The notes: generated by a model from the letters alone, not told the origin. Counted from the stretch's first letter, positions 27,071 through 36,210 are shown. The stretch: 64,000 nt of DNA from Mucilaginibacter sp. SG564 (GCF_013149275.1 NZ_JABGNA010000014.1:1-64000), one strand, 5' to 3'. Program-made: numbers and translations.

Positions 27071-28099
27071 TTAATCCTTGAATCTGGCCAGAACCTTCCT
27101 GCCCAAATCAAACGTTACCCTAAAGGCTTCCTGATTACTCATCTGAAACCCTGGTACCTGGTGAAGGCTCAAAATAAACTGCCCTTTTATCCTGTTAGCT
27201 AAAAACGCGGTATAAATAATATCCAAACGGTTATAGGTTTTGAACTGATAAAACGAATCGCCGTACATAATGTGGCTGCCCTGGCCTTTATAAAATTCAT
27301 CATACAAAGCAAACTGATGCCAGCCAAAATAAGCGTTGGCTATAAAGCCTGCTGGTTTTTGAAAACCATCAACCCCACGAACTCGCTCAAACGACATCAT
27401 GCCGCCTGCTTCTACTGATAACGAATCTAAAAAGGTTTTATGACTGAAATCTAAACCTAAACGGATCTGGCCACCGCCATTGTCCTGGATATGATCATTG
27501 GGGATAGGCACACCGGGACCAGCATCATGCAACAATAAAAAGTAATGCGATACATAAAAAGGGCCAAAAAGTGATGGGCGGTATTTACCCGAAAAGCCAA
27601 ACAGGAACTCCTCACGTTGGGTATCGGTTTGGTGGCTCACCCAGTCGATCCAGCCGGTTTCGGTAAAGTGCTCGTTATGATAGCGGGCCAATAAGCCTTC
27701 TACGTTGGGGCGATAATAACGCAGGGTATCGTTCAGCAAAGCACGGGGATAATCGTCAAGCAAGCCTTCGCGCGGGAAAGCACCGGCGTTAAACAACCAG
27801 CTTTTGCCGGTATAGCTATAGTAAGCCACAGGGTTAACCTTTGCAAAATAAGACTGTCCGCCAAAATCATGCAGAGCGTTGGCACCTACCACAAAATGAT
27901 GTACGCTATCGATATTCAAGCCCAGATCAAGCTCGGTACGCACACCAGAGTAGGTGTGGGACCGCTCTGTAAAAGGTTTATACTCGCGGTTATCAAGAAA
28001 ACCCATCCCGTTAAAATGGATGTCGAGGCTATTTTGTGCCCGGGCAGCGGTACTGCCTATGAAGATAATAATTGCAACTAAGTATAGTTTTTTAAACAT
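27071..28099 (-). CDS. Hypothetical outer-membrane beta-barrel protein
   Basis: 342-residue secreted protein with a signal peptide (ends ARAQ, residue 22). Alternating hydrophobic strands separated by charged loops (YSGVRTELDLGLNIDSVHHF, HHFVVGANALHDFGGQSYFA, EEFLFGFSGKYRPSLFGPFY) and a terminal FRVTFDLGRKVLARF-type strand suggest a porin-like barrel. I do not recognise a named family. It is preceded by the membrane glycosyltransferase gene 11 bp upstream on the same strand, so these two are probably co-transcribed. Confidence 0.8.
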   Translation of the reverse strand: MFKKLYLVAIIIFIGSTAARAQNSLDIHFNGMGFLDNREYKPFTERSHTYSGVRTELDLGLNIDSVHHFVVGANALHDFGGQSYFAKVNPVAYYSYTGKSWLFNAGAFPREGLLDDYPRALLNDTLRYYRPNVEGLLARYHNEHFTETGWIDWVSHQTDTQREEFLFGFSGKYRPSLFGPFYVSHYFLLLHDAGPGVPIPNDHIQDNGGGQIRLGLDFSHKTFLDSLSVEAGGMMSFERVRGVDGFQKPAGFIANAYFGWHQFALYDEFYKGQGSHIMYGDSFYQFKTYNRLDIIYTAFLANRIKGQFILSLHQVPGFQMSNQEAFRVTFDLGRKVLARFKD

Positions 28100-28110
28100 G
28101 GGGTGATGAT

Positions 28111-29835
28111 TTATTTAACAGTAAAAGTGATCATACCGCTGTTTCGTCCTCCGGCAAAGGGCTCGGTGCGTAACGAAAATAGCAGATCATAGCGCCCCTT
28201 TTTAAGGGGCGCCGTAAGTGTAAATTTATATGGTGTGGTTTGTCCTGGCTGCAAGGCAATATGATAAAAGCTGTCGCTGGCTTTCTGCGTATTGACCAGA
28301 TCTGAATTTTCAAAAAAGCAGGCCTCCAAATAAACAGGCGGCTCGCCAGGTCCATTTCCAAAATTAATGGGAAAGCTATAGGTATTTTTAAACGACAGGT
28401 CAAAGGTGAGCCGCTGTCCCGGCGACGCGGTTACCTTATACGACGAAGGTTTGAAATCAATTTTCTGGTAGGTACGCACATTATTTACCCAACCGGCATA
28501 CCAGTTGCCAACCGGCGTTTTAATGGTATCGGGAGTTACTCCTGGTATACGATCTTCCATCACCAGGTATGCCTTTTTATGTTGTACACTATCATCAATG
28601 GGCCATATATCATATTGGGTACGGCGGTAATAGCGCGCATCGTAGTTGAGTCCCTTGACCGTATTGTTATAAAAGTTATATTTCGACGGATTCTGAAAGC
28701 CTTCACAAAATATCACATAATTATCGCCAGCCTTATCGCGTACAGTTTTGGCCCAGTCCTTAAAACCGAAAAAGCTTCTGATAGCCCCAACTTCCATTAT
28801 AAATGAAGGCCCCCATACAATCAGCAACCTAAGCGTTACGATCAAAGCCATATTGATGATGGCCAGGCGACTAAACCATGCGGGCCAACCACGTTGCGCG
28901 AAGTGAATGAGCACCAGCATACATAAAGGCACATATACAATAAGCGTCCAATGTAGCTGCACCTCGCCTTTAAACGAGGTGAGGAAAAAGAAAAGCAATA
29001 TGCCTATGCTGTTCACCAGTAAGGTGCGCATAAACGTATCCTTGATACGTACAGTAAAGCTTTTATAAAACAAAAACCAACCGATTAGCGGCCCAGCCAT
29101 TATCAGTTGCCCTAAAGGGTATTGGTAGGAATAGGACAGGTCATACGTTTCGGCCGAACGTTCAGAAAGATGGTATTTGATAGATGGATAATCATGATTT
29201 ATCTGCCATAAAATATGCGGCGCGTAAAAAACAAGCGCCAATATCACAATGCCCCAAAATGATGGTCGTTTTAATAATTTCAGGTTTGACAGCAGCGTAA
29301 ATCCTACAACCAAAACACCATGATACTTGCTGTAGAGCAAGCCTGCAACAACCATTGCCAGTATGAGCGCGAGCGGCCAGCTATCCCTTTCGGCATATTG
29401 CTGGTAGAAAAAGAAAAACAGGGTAGTAAATAACAGCAGCGGTGCATCGGGTGTGGTGGTAAAACCATAAATATGGAAAACAAATACCCCGGGAATCACC
29501 AGTATAAAGGCTTTGGCACTTACCTGATACTTTTTCAGCATCAGCCATATCAGGTATAATGATATCGAACTGCTGAGTACCGTAAACAACCGCAGGCCAA
29601 ATTCATTATGCATCAGACTGTACCCGGCTTTGATGAACAGGGCCACCATAGGCGGATGATCATAATAACCCCAATCTAAAAACCGCGAGTACATCCAGTA
29701 GTAGGCCTCGTCGGCATGTATCTCCAGAGTACTGGCTTGTAGTATATTCAATGCCGTCCAAAGCAATAAAAAATAAATAACGGGGCGGTTATAGTTTACC
29801 GGGGCCTGCGTGTTATTTAAATTACTTTCCTGCAT
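28111..29835 (-). CDS. GT39-family membrane glycosyltransferase
   Basis: 574-residue GT-C enzyme. The first loop contains the acidic motif EIHADEAYYWMYSRFLDWGY followed by YDHPPMVALFIKAGY, typical of the PMT/ArnT-like group, and about ten transmembrane helices follow. The C-terminal ~150 residues form a soluble beta-rich domain (YKVTASPGQRLTFDLSF...). It would use a polyprenyl-phosphate sugar at the periplasmic face; the acceptor is unknown. It shares strand and an 11-bp gap with the barrel protein gene downstream. Confidence 0.9.
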   Translation of the reverse strand: MQESNLNNTQAPVNYNRPVIYFLLLWTALNILQASTLEIHADEAYYWMYSRFLDWGYYDHPPMVALFIKAGYSLMHNEFGLRLFTVLSSSISLYLIWLMLKKYQVSAKAFILVIPGVFVFHIYGFTTTPDAPLLLFTTLFFFFYQQYAERDSWPLALILAMVVAGLLYSKYHGVLVVGFTLLSNLKLLKRPSFWGIVILALVFYAPHILWQINHDYPSIKYHLSERSAETYDLSYSYQYPLGQLIMAGPLIGWFLFYKSFTVRIKDTFMRTLLVNSIGILLFFFLTSFKGEVQLHWTLIVYVPLCMLVLIHFAQRGWPAWFSRLAIINMALIVTLRLLIVWGPSFIMEVGAIRSFFGFKDWAKTVRDKAGDNYVIFCEGFQNPSKYNFYNNTVKGLNYDARYYRRTQYDIWPIDDSVQHKKAYLVMEDRIPGVTPDTIKTPVGNWYAGWVNNVRTYQKIDFKPSSYKVTASPGQRLTFDLSFKNTYSFPINFGNGPGEPPVYLEACFFENSDLVNTQKASDSFYHIALQPGQTTPYKFTLTAPLKKGRYDLLFSLRTEPFAGGRNSGMITFTVK

Positions 29836-29936
29836 TAATATCCTGAAAATTGAATTGGCAAAGGTATGATAAAAGATATAAGCCTTAAAATGTTAGTAAT
29901 CATGATTAAGTAAAATACATGTATTCTTCATAATTA

Positions 29937-30129
29937 AACGTGAGTTCGATATAAGAAATGTAGCGCAATACCAATAAAAAAATGTCATTTCGAACGAGGT
30001 ACGAGGAGAAATCTTTTGCGATACACTGATTTAAAAGGCATTGAGTAAAAGATTTCTCCTCACCCCATCACTTTGTCCGTCGCTGTTTGTCGAAATGACA
30101 GGGAGGTTTTCTTATATCGAACTCACGTT
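29937..30129. repeat. Nested inverted-repeat (MITE-like) element
   Basis: Outer perfect 22-bp inverted repeats (29937-29958, starting AACGTGAGTTCGATATAAG, and 30108-30129) enclose an inner GTCATTTCGA...TCGAAATGAC element (29984-30099) of the dispersed family. No coding capacity. The structure resembles a miniature inverted-repeat element or a repeat inserted inside another. Confidence 0.75.
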
Positions 30130-30173
30130 AATTCAAATGAGCGGGTAAGGCGAAAGAGAAATTTACAGGCAAC

Positions 30174-30207
30174 AAAAAAAGGCCTTCTTAAACAAGAAGG
30201 CCTTTTT
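30174..30207 (-). terminator. atp operon terminator
   Basis: Read on the minus strand: AAAGGCCTTCTTGTTTAAGA, then AGGCCTTTTTTTG; strong stem with T-run, 24 bp after the atpG stop. Confidence 0.9.
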
Positions 30208-30230
30208 ACTATAAACTCTTTTATAAACTA

Positions 30231-31115
30231 TTATTGTGCAGATAAAGCCGCGGCACCGCTCACAATTTCGGTAAGCTCGGTGGTGATGGCTGCCTGGCGG
30301 GCTTGGTTGTAGGAAAGCTTAAGGGCTTTTAACAATTCGCCTGCGTTTTCGGTAGCCTTATCCATAGCGGTCATACGGGCACCATGTTCAGATGCGTTAG
30401 AGTCTAACACAGCACGGTATAACTGGATCTTGATATTTTTAGGTATCAGTTGCTCCACAATTTCTTCTTGCGAAGGTTCCAGGATATAATCAACATTAGC
30501 TGCTTTTACCTCGTCCTTTTTCTCAGGTTTTGGCACTGGCAACAGTTGCTCGGCAATTAAATACTGTACAGCGGCGTTACGGAAGTGGTTATACACCAGC
30601 TCAACACGGTCATACTTGCCATTAACAAAACCTGCCATAATGCTTTCGGTAATTTTGGAAGTATTTTCAAAGTTAAGCTCATTGTACAGATCGTTATTGT
30701 TACCAATTACGTTGTACTTACGACGCTCATAATACTCCTGGCTTTTTTTACCGATAGCCACTATCGAAACATTACCGGCCTGCAATTGCTTGCTGTATTT
30801 TTCGGCAATAAGATTGTTAGCTGTTTTTATCGCGTTGGTGTTAAAGGCACCGGCCAAGCCACGGTTTGAGGTTACTACAACCACCAATACACGCACGGGC
30901 TCGCGCTCCTGCAAATAAGGTGATGAGCCATCCTCTAAACTTGCAGATAAGTTAGCCAGTAATTCCTTTAGCTTATTGGCATAAGGGCGCAATTGTACAA
31001 TAGCATTTGTAGCACGTTTCAACTTAGCCGCCGAAACCATTTTCATGGCCTTGGTGATCTGCTGGGTTGATGATACAGATGTTATCCTGTTTCTTACTTC
31101 TTTTAAATTAGCCAT
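30231..31115 (-). CDS. atpG: ATP synthase gamma subunit
   Basis: 294-residue central-stalk subunit of F1. The N-terminal coiled-coil helix (MANLKEVRNRITSVSSTQQI, TKAMKMVSAAKLKRA) and the C-terminal helix (NAGELLKALKLSYNQARQAA followed by ITTELTEIVSGAAAL) are diagnostic. It is the last gene of the operon, separated from atpA by 145 bp that contain a TTGATAC repeat. No beta or epsilon gene follows. Confidence 0.98.
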   Translation of the reverse strand: MANLKEVRNRITSVSSTQQITKAMKMVSAAKLKRATNAIVQLRPYANKLKELLANLSASLEDGSSPYLQEREPVRVLVVVVTSNRGLAGAFNTNAIKTANNLIAEKYSKQLQAGNVSIVAIGKKSQEYYERRKYNVIGNNNDLYNELNFENTSKITESIMAGFVNGKYDRVELVYNHFRNAAVQYLIAEQLLPVPKPEKKDEVKAANVDYILEPSQEEIVEQLIPKNIKIQLYRAVLDSNASEHGARMTAMDKATENAGELLKALKLSYNQARQAAITTELTEIVSGAAALSAQ

Positions 31116-31126
31116 TCTTCTTTTTT

Positions 31127-31256
31127 AGTATCAAGTATCGAGTATCAAGATTTTTGTACCTGAACACGCTTACTAATGGTACCTATATTTTTTATCAAGC
31201 AGTTAGTATCAAATTTTCAAAAGTACTTGATACCTGATACTAACTACTTGATACTA
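31127..31256. repeat. TTGATAC repeat inside the atp operon
   Basis: AGTATCAAGTATCGAGTATC (31127 on) and, inverted, GATACCTGATACTAACTACTTGATACT (to 31256; shown in part) flank about 50 bp. It occupies the atpA-atpG gap and must be transcribed with the operon. Confidence 0.65.
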
Positions 31257-31260
31257 CTAA

Positions 31261-32835
31261 TTAATAGTTACTTGCCAGTTCTTTGGCTACAGTTTCTAAT
31301 ACGCCGGTGATCTGATCGTCGAATTTACCTGCTTTAAGTGCAGCTAATGTTTCTGGGTGACGAGCTTCTAACTGGCTGGTAAACTCAGCTTCAAATTTCC
31401 TGATATCTTTTACAGGTACACTACGCATCAGGTTTTTAGTACCTAAATAGATGATAGCAACCTGTTTTTCAACAGATACAGGAGAGAACTGACCTTGTTT
31501 CAATACCTCTACGTTACGCACACCTTTGTCCAGTACCGTTTTGGTTGAAGCGTCCAAATCCGAACCGAATTTAGAGAATGCTTCTAATTCGCGGTATTGA
31601 GCCTGATCCAGTTTCAAGGTACCGGCTACTTTTTTCATGGATTTGATCTGCGCGTTACCACCCACACGTGATACCGAGATACCTACGTTAATAGCCGGAC
31701 GAACACCCGCGTTAAACAGATTTGATTCCAGGAATATCTGACCATCTGTAATAGAAATTACGTTGGTTGGGATATAAGCAGATACGTCACCAGCTTGTGT
31801 TTCGATGATAGGTAAAGCGGTTAATGAACCACCACCTTTTACGATACCCCTGATAGACTCAGGAAGATCGTTCATTTGCTGCGCGATAGAATCGTTAGCG
31901 TTGATTTTAGCGGCACGCTCTAATAAACGGCTGTGCAGGTAAAACACGTCACCCGGGTAAGCCTCACGGCCCGGTGGACGACGTAATAACAACGATACCT
32001 CACGGTAAGCAACAGCCTGTTTTGATAAATCATCATAGATGATCAAAGCTGGTCTTCCGGTATCACGGAAGTACTCGCCGATAGCAGCACCAGCAAACGG
32101 AGCAAAGAACTGCATTGTTGCAGAGTCTGAAGCGTTTGCAGCTACAATGATAGAGTATGGCATAGCACCATTTTCTTCCAGTGTACGTACAATGTTAGCT
32201 ACTGTACTTGCTTTTTGACCGCAAGCTACATATATACAGATAACCGGCTGACCGGCATCATAAAATTCTTTTTGGTTGATGATGGTATCGATACAAACAG
32301 CGGTTTTACCAGTCTGGCGGTCACCGATTACCAGCTCACGTTGTCCGCGGCCGATAGGGATCATCGCGTCGATAGCTTTGATACCAGTTTGCAGAGGCTC
32401 AGTTACCGGCTGACGATAGATTACACCAGGTGCTTTACGCTCCAATGGCATCTCGTAAGTTTGACCAGTGATTGGGCCTTTACCGTCAATTGGGTTACCC
32501 AGGGTATCCACAACACGACCTAACATACCTTCACCTACGTTGATAGACGCGATACGGTTGGTACGTTTTACGGTATCACCTTCCTTAATATCGTCAGATT
32601 TACCTAACAATACCACACCCACGTTATCTTCTTCAAGGTTAAGCACGATACCTTGCAATCCTGTGCCAAATTCTACAAGCTCTCCTGATTGTACTTTTGT
32701 CAATCCATAAACGCGTGCAATACCGTCACCCACCTGGAGTACAGTACCCACTTCTTCTAATTCAGATTCTGACTTGAAGCCTGCCAATTGCTGACGCAAA
32801 ATTGCCGATACTTCGTCTGGTCTTACCTCTACCAT
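31261..32835 (-). CDS. atpA: ATP synthase alpha subunit
   Basis: 524-residue non-catalytic nucleotide-binding subunit of F1. Walker A GDRQTGKTAVCIDT, the ALIIYDDLSKQAVAYREVSL region, and the signature PAINVGISVSRVGGNAQ are all present. The length is slightly above the bacterial norm of about 500-515. It lies 34 bp after atpH. Confidence 0.99.
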   Translation of the reverse strand: MVEVRPDEVSAILRQQLAGFKSESELEEVGTVLQVGDGIARVYGLTKVQSGELVEFGTGLQGIVLNLEEDNVGVVLLGKSDDIKEGDTVKRTNRIASINVGEGMLGRVVDTLGNPIDGKGPITGQTYEMPLERKAPGVIYRQPVTEPLQTGIKAIDAMIPIGRGQRELVIGDRQTGKTAVCIDTIINQKEFYDAGQPVICIYVACGQKASTVANIVRTLEENGAMPYSIIVAANASDSATMQFFAPFAGAAIGEYFRDTGRPALIIYDDLSKQAVAYREVSLLLRRPPGREAYPGDVFYLHSRLLERAAKINANDSIAQQMNDLPESIRGIVKGGGSLTALPIIETQAGDVSAYIPTNVISITDGQIFLESNLFNAGVRPAINVGISVSRVGGNAQIKSMKKVAGTLKLDQAQYRELEAFSKFGSDLDASTKTVLDKGVRNVEVLKQGQFSPVSVEKQVAIIYLGTKNLMRSVPVKDIRKFEAEFTSQLEARHPETLAALKAGKFDDQITGVLETVAKELASNY

Positions 32836-32869
32836 TGTTTAAAATTTATTTAGAGTTTTAGTGTTAATA

Positions 32870-33415
32870 TTAAACTGCCTGTTCGGCAAATTCTTTCTTT
32901 AATTTTTTCAGGCTGGCTGCAATGCTGGTATCTACCTGCCTGTCGCCAACGGTTAGCACAAAGCCACCAATCAGTGATGGGTCAACTTTAGCTTCCAGTT
33001 CTACTGTACCGCCAATTGCCTTTTGCAATTCGGCAACCAGTGTTTGTTTGTTAGCTGCAGAAAGCTCGGTGGCCGAAGCAACTTTTGCTTTGGTGATATG
33101 CCTCTTGATATTATACAGGTTAATGTATTCAAGCGCGGTAGTATATAAAACCTCACCACGGCCTTTATTAACCATCAGTTTAAAAAACGCGATAGTAGCC
33201 TTGTTCACCTTTCCCGCGAATACCTCGTCCAGTATCTTTATTTTTTTGATGTGGGCGATGATCGGGTTACTTAAAACAGCTTTAAGTTCGGGGCTTGCCT
33301 TAAGGGTATGTAAAAACAGATCCATATCGGCCTTGATCACATCAACAATATCTTGTTCCTGTGCAAGGTCAATCAATGATTTGGCGTACCTGGTTCCTAC
33401 TGTTAATTCTGACAT
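32870..33415 (-). CDS. atpH: ATP synthase delta subunit
   Basis: 181-residue peripheral-stalk subunit linking F1 to the b subunits. The N-terminal helical domain (TVGTRYAKSLIDLAQEQDIV) and the C-terminal motif DPSLIGGFVLTVGDRQVDTS are typical. I start at ATG 33415 (MSELTVG); upstream in-frame sequence is repeat-derived and has no family counterpart. Confidence 0.97.
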   Translation of the reverse strand: MSELTVGTRYAKSLIDLAQEQDIVDVIKADMDLFLHTLKASPELKAVLSNPIIAHIKKIKILDEVFAGKVNKATIAFFKLMVNKGRGEVLYTTALEYINLYNIKRHITKAKVASATELSAANKQTLVAELQKAIGGTVELEAKVDPSLIGGFVLTVGDRQVDTSIAASLKKLKKEFAEQAV

Positions 33416-33544
33416 ATCTTTTTTATTTGGGAATTGGGATTTTCGATTTCGGATTTCTGCCCGATGGATAAATTCAAATTCACTCTTTATATAAATTATA
33501 ACAATTTCAAAAATCCGAAATAACAATTCCGAAATTCGAAATCA
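33416..33544. repeat. ATTTCGGAATT-type repeat between atpF and atpH
   Basis: Inverted segments (GATTTTCGATTTCGGATTTC near 33438 and AATTCCGAAATTCGAAATCA near 33525) form a hairpin-capable spacer between atpF and atpH, transcribed with the operon. Related motifs occur near 5932, 13861 and 36340. Confidence 0.55.
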
Positions 33545-34036
33545 CTATAATTTCACTTCTTTTAATAGTTGGCTTACCAGTTCGTCTTGTTTCTGGTGAT
33601 CTTCAAATTGCTTGCGTAATACTTTCTCAGCAATTTGTAATGACAGTGTAGCTACCTGATTTTTAACATCAGCCATAGCTATTGATTTCTGATTGTTGAT
33701 TTCCACACGGGCCAATTCAATCATACGTGCACCTTCCTTGTGGGCAAGCTCTTTAGCATCAGCTATCATTTGCTCCTTAACTTTGCGGGCGTCAGACAGG
33801 ATCTGATCGCGCTCGGCACGGGCTTGTTTCAGTAACGACTCATTCTCGTTGGTTAAACGGGCCATTTCATCTTTAGCAGCTTCGGCTTTTGACAATGAAT
33901 CTTCAATAAAACGTTCACGATCATTAAGGGCTCCTAAAATAGGTTTCCAGGCAAATTTTCCTAATATGAATAACAGGATCAAAAATGATAATGTCGTCCA
34001 GACAACCAAACCAAGATCGGGTGTAACTAATTCCAT
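33545..34036 (-). CDS. atpF: ATP synthase b subunit
   Basis: 163-residue peripheral stalk protein: one N-terminal membrane helix (LVVWTTLSFLILLFILGKFA followed by WKPI) and a long charged coiled coil (ALNDRERFIEDSLSKAEAAK onward) ending in the delta-binding region. It is preceded by a hairpin in the atpE-atpF gap. Confidence 0.98.
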   Translation of the reverse strand: MELVTPDLGLVVWTTLSFLILLFILGKFAWKPILGALNDRERFIEDSLSKAEAAKDEMARLTNENESLLKQARAERDQILSDARKVKEQMIADAKELAHKEGARMIELARVEINNQKSIAMADVKNQVATLSLQIAEKVLRKQFEDHQKQDELVSQLLKEVKL

Positions 34037-34086
34037 AATTCTGTATAGATATTTACTTTATATGTTTATTCTTTTTTCAGCAGATT

Positions 34087-34125
34087 AAAACAAGCCCGGA
34101 GCCAATCGCCCCGGGTTGTTCTTTT
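34087..34125 (-). promoter_or_regulatory. Intercistronic hairpin between atpE and atpF
   Basis: On the minus strand AACAACCCGG...CCGGGCTTGTTTT forms a GC-rich stem followed by T-rich sequence, directly after atpE. It could be a partial terminator or an RNA-stabilising 3' end that raises atpE output relative to the genes downstream. Inference. Confidence 0.5.
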
Positions 34126-34144
34126 TCTTTTTCTCTAATAAATA

Positions 34145-34390
34145 TTAGAGCAAAGCAACTACCACAGCAAACAAAGCAACACCTTCTACAAGGGCCGCAG
34201 CGATGATCATGTTAGTTTGAATTTTTGAGGCAGCTTCTGGCTGACGGGCGATACCTTCAACGGCTTTACCACCGATTTGACCGATACCAATACCTGCGCC
34301 GATAACAGCTAAACCTGCACCAACTGCACCAAGTTTTTCAAGGCCAGAAGCAGCGGCTGCTTGTGCAATTGTTCCAATCATTCCAATCAT
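34145..34390 (-). CDS. atpE: ATP synthase c subunit
   Basis: 81-residue proteolipid with two membrane helices and the polar loop GIARQPEAASKIQ. The ion-binding carboxylate is Glu in ALVEGVALFAVVV. The first helix is Gly-rich (GAVGAGLAVIGAGIGIGQIG), as needed for tight ring packing. The start could be M1 or M4. Confidence 0.98.
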   Translation of the reverse strand: MIGMIGTIAQAAAASGLEKLGAVGAGLAVIGAGIGIGQIGGKAVEGIARQPEAASKIQTNMIIAAALVEGVALFAVVVALL

Positions 34391-34434
34391 TGTTTGATAA
34401 TTTAACGTGTATATATAATTATAATTAATTCAGA

Positions 34435-35526
34435 TTAATGGTGATGCTCTTCAACAGCCATCCCGATAAACAGGGATGTAAGCATCGTGAAAATAAAGGC
34501 CTGCAAAAACGCTACAAGCAATTCAATACAATCCATAAACACCACGAACGGAACAGAAACTGTCGACATCCATGCGGTTTTAAAGATAAATATTAAAGAT
34601 ATTAAGCTTAATACAATGATGTGACCGGCTGTAATGTTGGCGAACAAACGGATCATCAACGCAAATGGCTTTGAAATAATACCGATGATCTCAACCGGAA
34701 CCATGATAGGATATAACCACAATGGAATACCCGGCGCAAAAATGTGTTTCCAGTAATATTTGTTACCGCTAAAGTTAATAACGATCAGAACAATAAAAGA
34801 CAATACCAATGTTACCGCAATATTACCAGTTAAGTTAAAACCTCCCGGGAAGAAAGGAACCAAACCTAATAAGTTATTGATCAAGATAAAGAAGAAGATG
34901 GTTAACAGTAAAGGCATGTATTTAGCATACTTCACACCTATATTAGGTATAGCCACATCGTCTCTTACAAAAAGTATCACCGGCTCCAGTAATGACTGCA
35001 AACCTTTTGGAGCCCTACCAGAACGTTTTTTATAAGCTGATGCCACAGCGAAAAATATGATCAATAATACGATCATCCCCATCCACATGCTGATCACATT
35101 ACGGGTGATAGAAAAATCATACACCTTGGCTTCTTTGTTAATTTCGCCTGTTTCGTTAACAGCAACTACCTTTTTACCTTCCAGTTTATAGCTGTAATGT
35201 TCGCCTTTGTAAACCGGGGCTTCGTGACCTTCTGCATGATGAAAGCCTAATTTTTCAGAAGAAAAAATCTCCAGACCCTTATCTGTGTACAGAATAATTG
35301 GCAAAGCAACAAAATGCTCGCTCATAAACGGTACAGATACCGGCCAGGAGTGAGAGTCGCCGATATGTTCAAATACCAACTCTTTAGGATCAAATCGTTT
35401 TTCGCTTGCTTCAGCAGCCTTTTCTTGTGAAAAAGATAATGTTGGCTTAACACAGAAAAGCAAAAAAAGCGCGGAAATCAGTAATGGTTTAAATATTTTT
35501 GAGTTCAAAATCGAGCTATTATTCAT
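34435..35526 (-). CDS. atpB: ATP synthase a subunit
   Basis: 363-residue Fo stator subunit. The essential Arg sits in FALMIRLFANITAGHIIVLS and the last helices contain AFLQAFIFTMLTSLFIGMA. An N-terminal extension of about 130 residues with a signal-like segment and FEHIGDSHSWPVSVP is characteristic of Bacteroidota a subunits, so it is long compared with E. coli (271). It lies 14 bp after the AtpI-like gene. Confidence 0.98.
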   Translation of the reverse strand: MNNSSILNSKIFKPLLISALFLLFCVKPTLSFSQEKAAEASEKRFDPKELVFEHIGDSHSWPVSVPFMSEHFVALPIILYTDKGLEIFSSEKLGFHHAEGHEAPVYKGEHYSYKLEGKKVVAVNETGEINKEAKVYDFSITRNVISMWMGMIVLLIIFFAVASAYKKRSGRAPKGLQSLLEPVILFVRDDVAIPNIGVKYAKYMPLLLTIFFFILINNLLGLVPFFPGGFNLTGNIAVTLVLSFIVLIVINFSGNKYYWKHIFAPGIPLWLYPIMVPVEIIGIISKPFALMIRLFANITAGHIIVLSLISLIFIFKTAWMSTVSVPFVVFMDCIELLVAFLQAFIFTMLTSLFIGMAVEEHHH

Positions 35527-35540
35527 CTAGATGAAGTTTT

Positions 35541-35927
35541 CTACCTTATTTTTTGGTTGCGCAAGTTACGTAACAAACCATAAATTTCAAAACCCATATT
35601 TAAGAAATATATATAAAAAAAATCGGCCACAAAAACGTACTTGTTTACCTTGTTTTTTAACAGAAAAATCAGAACGAAAAACATACAAGCCAACAGTTTA
35701 ACCGTTGTAGCGGCCAAAAACGCCTGTGCATACATTTCTTTATTGATTTTGGCCACCATCAGGATAGCAATTACCGTTAAAAAGGTAAGCGCCGAAAAGA
35801 AAAAAAACATAAGCCAAAACTTTGGCGTGAGTAAGTTACCGTAGCCGAGGTGCGGCAATACCAATGGGGGCGCCGCTATGATAATAATAAACGATAAGTA
35901 GGATAATACAGTAGGTAGTACTTTCAA
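35541..35927 (-). CDS. AtpI-like small membrane protein in atp operon
   Basis: 128-residue hydrophobic protein with about four membrane helices (LSYLSFIIIIAAPPLVLPHL; FWLMFFFFSALTFLTVIAIL; TTVKLLACMFFVLIFLL; a C-terminal helix). Its position between atpZ and atpB is that of the AtpI-type assembly factor of the c-ring, though sequence similarity by eye is weak. No ATG fits; a TTG at 35927 overlaps the atpZ stop as TTGA, a coupling arrangement. The longer in-frame start at 35999 would overlap atpZ extensively and is unlikely. Confidence 0.75.
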   Translation of the reverse strand: MKVLPTVLSYLSFIIIIAAPPLVLPHLGYGNLLTPKFWLMFFFFSALTFLTVIAILMVAKINKEMYAQAFLAATTVKLLACMFFVLIFLLKNKVNKYVFVADFFYIYFLNMGFEIYGLLRNLRNQKIR

Positions 35928-36157
35928 CTTTTTACAGATCTGATAACAATATACAATGCAATAAATACCCCGATAAGCGATAGCACAGCTGTTACCCATT
36001 TTACCTGGTGCGCCATGGACTCATCAATTTTATAGCCTGCAAAAGCAAACAGACCAATAACGGCTATCATCTGAAAAGCCACACCGCTGAATTTGGCATA
36101 GCTGTTCATCTCTTTACCAATTCCGGATTCATCGTCCTGCTGTTCTTTTTTAGCCAT
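35924..36157 (-). CDS. atpZ: AtpZ/AtpI family protein
   Basis: 77-residue protein with a charged N-terminus and two hydrophobic helices (FQMIAVIGLFAFAGYKIDES and WVTAVLSLIGVFIALYIVI), matching the AtpZ/AtpI family that accompanies ATP synthase operons and is linked to Mg2+ handling or c-ring assembly. First gene of the operon. ATG 36157 (MAKKEQ) is preferred over 36163. Confidence 0.88.
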   Translation of the reverse strand: MAKKEQQDDESGIGKEMNSYAKFSGVAFQMIAVIGLFAFAGYKIDESMAHQVKWVTAVLSLIGVFIALYIVIRSVKS

Positions 36158-36210
36158 GTGCAAATTTATAAAAAGCTGGTGGTCTGCACCAGAATTATCG
36201 GAATTAAACT

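Larger units (their letters stand above)
29836..30230. other. Intergenic region with nested inverted-repeat element
   Basis: 395 bp between the GT39 gene and atpG, both on the minus strand. Most of it is occupied by the 193-bp nested element at 29937-30129 and the atpG terminator (30174-30207). The GT39 promoter must lie in the remaining ~100 bp next to 29836. Confidence 0.6.
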
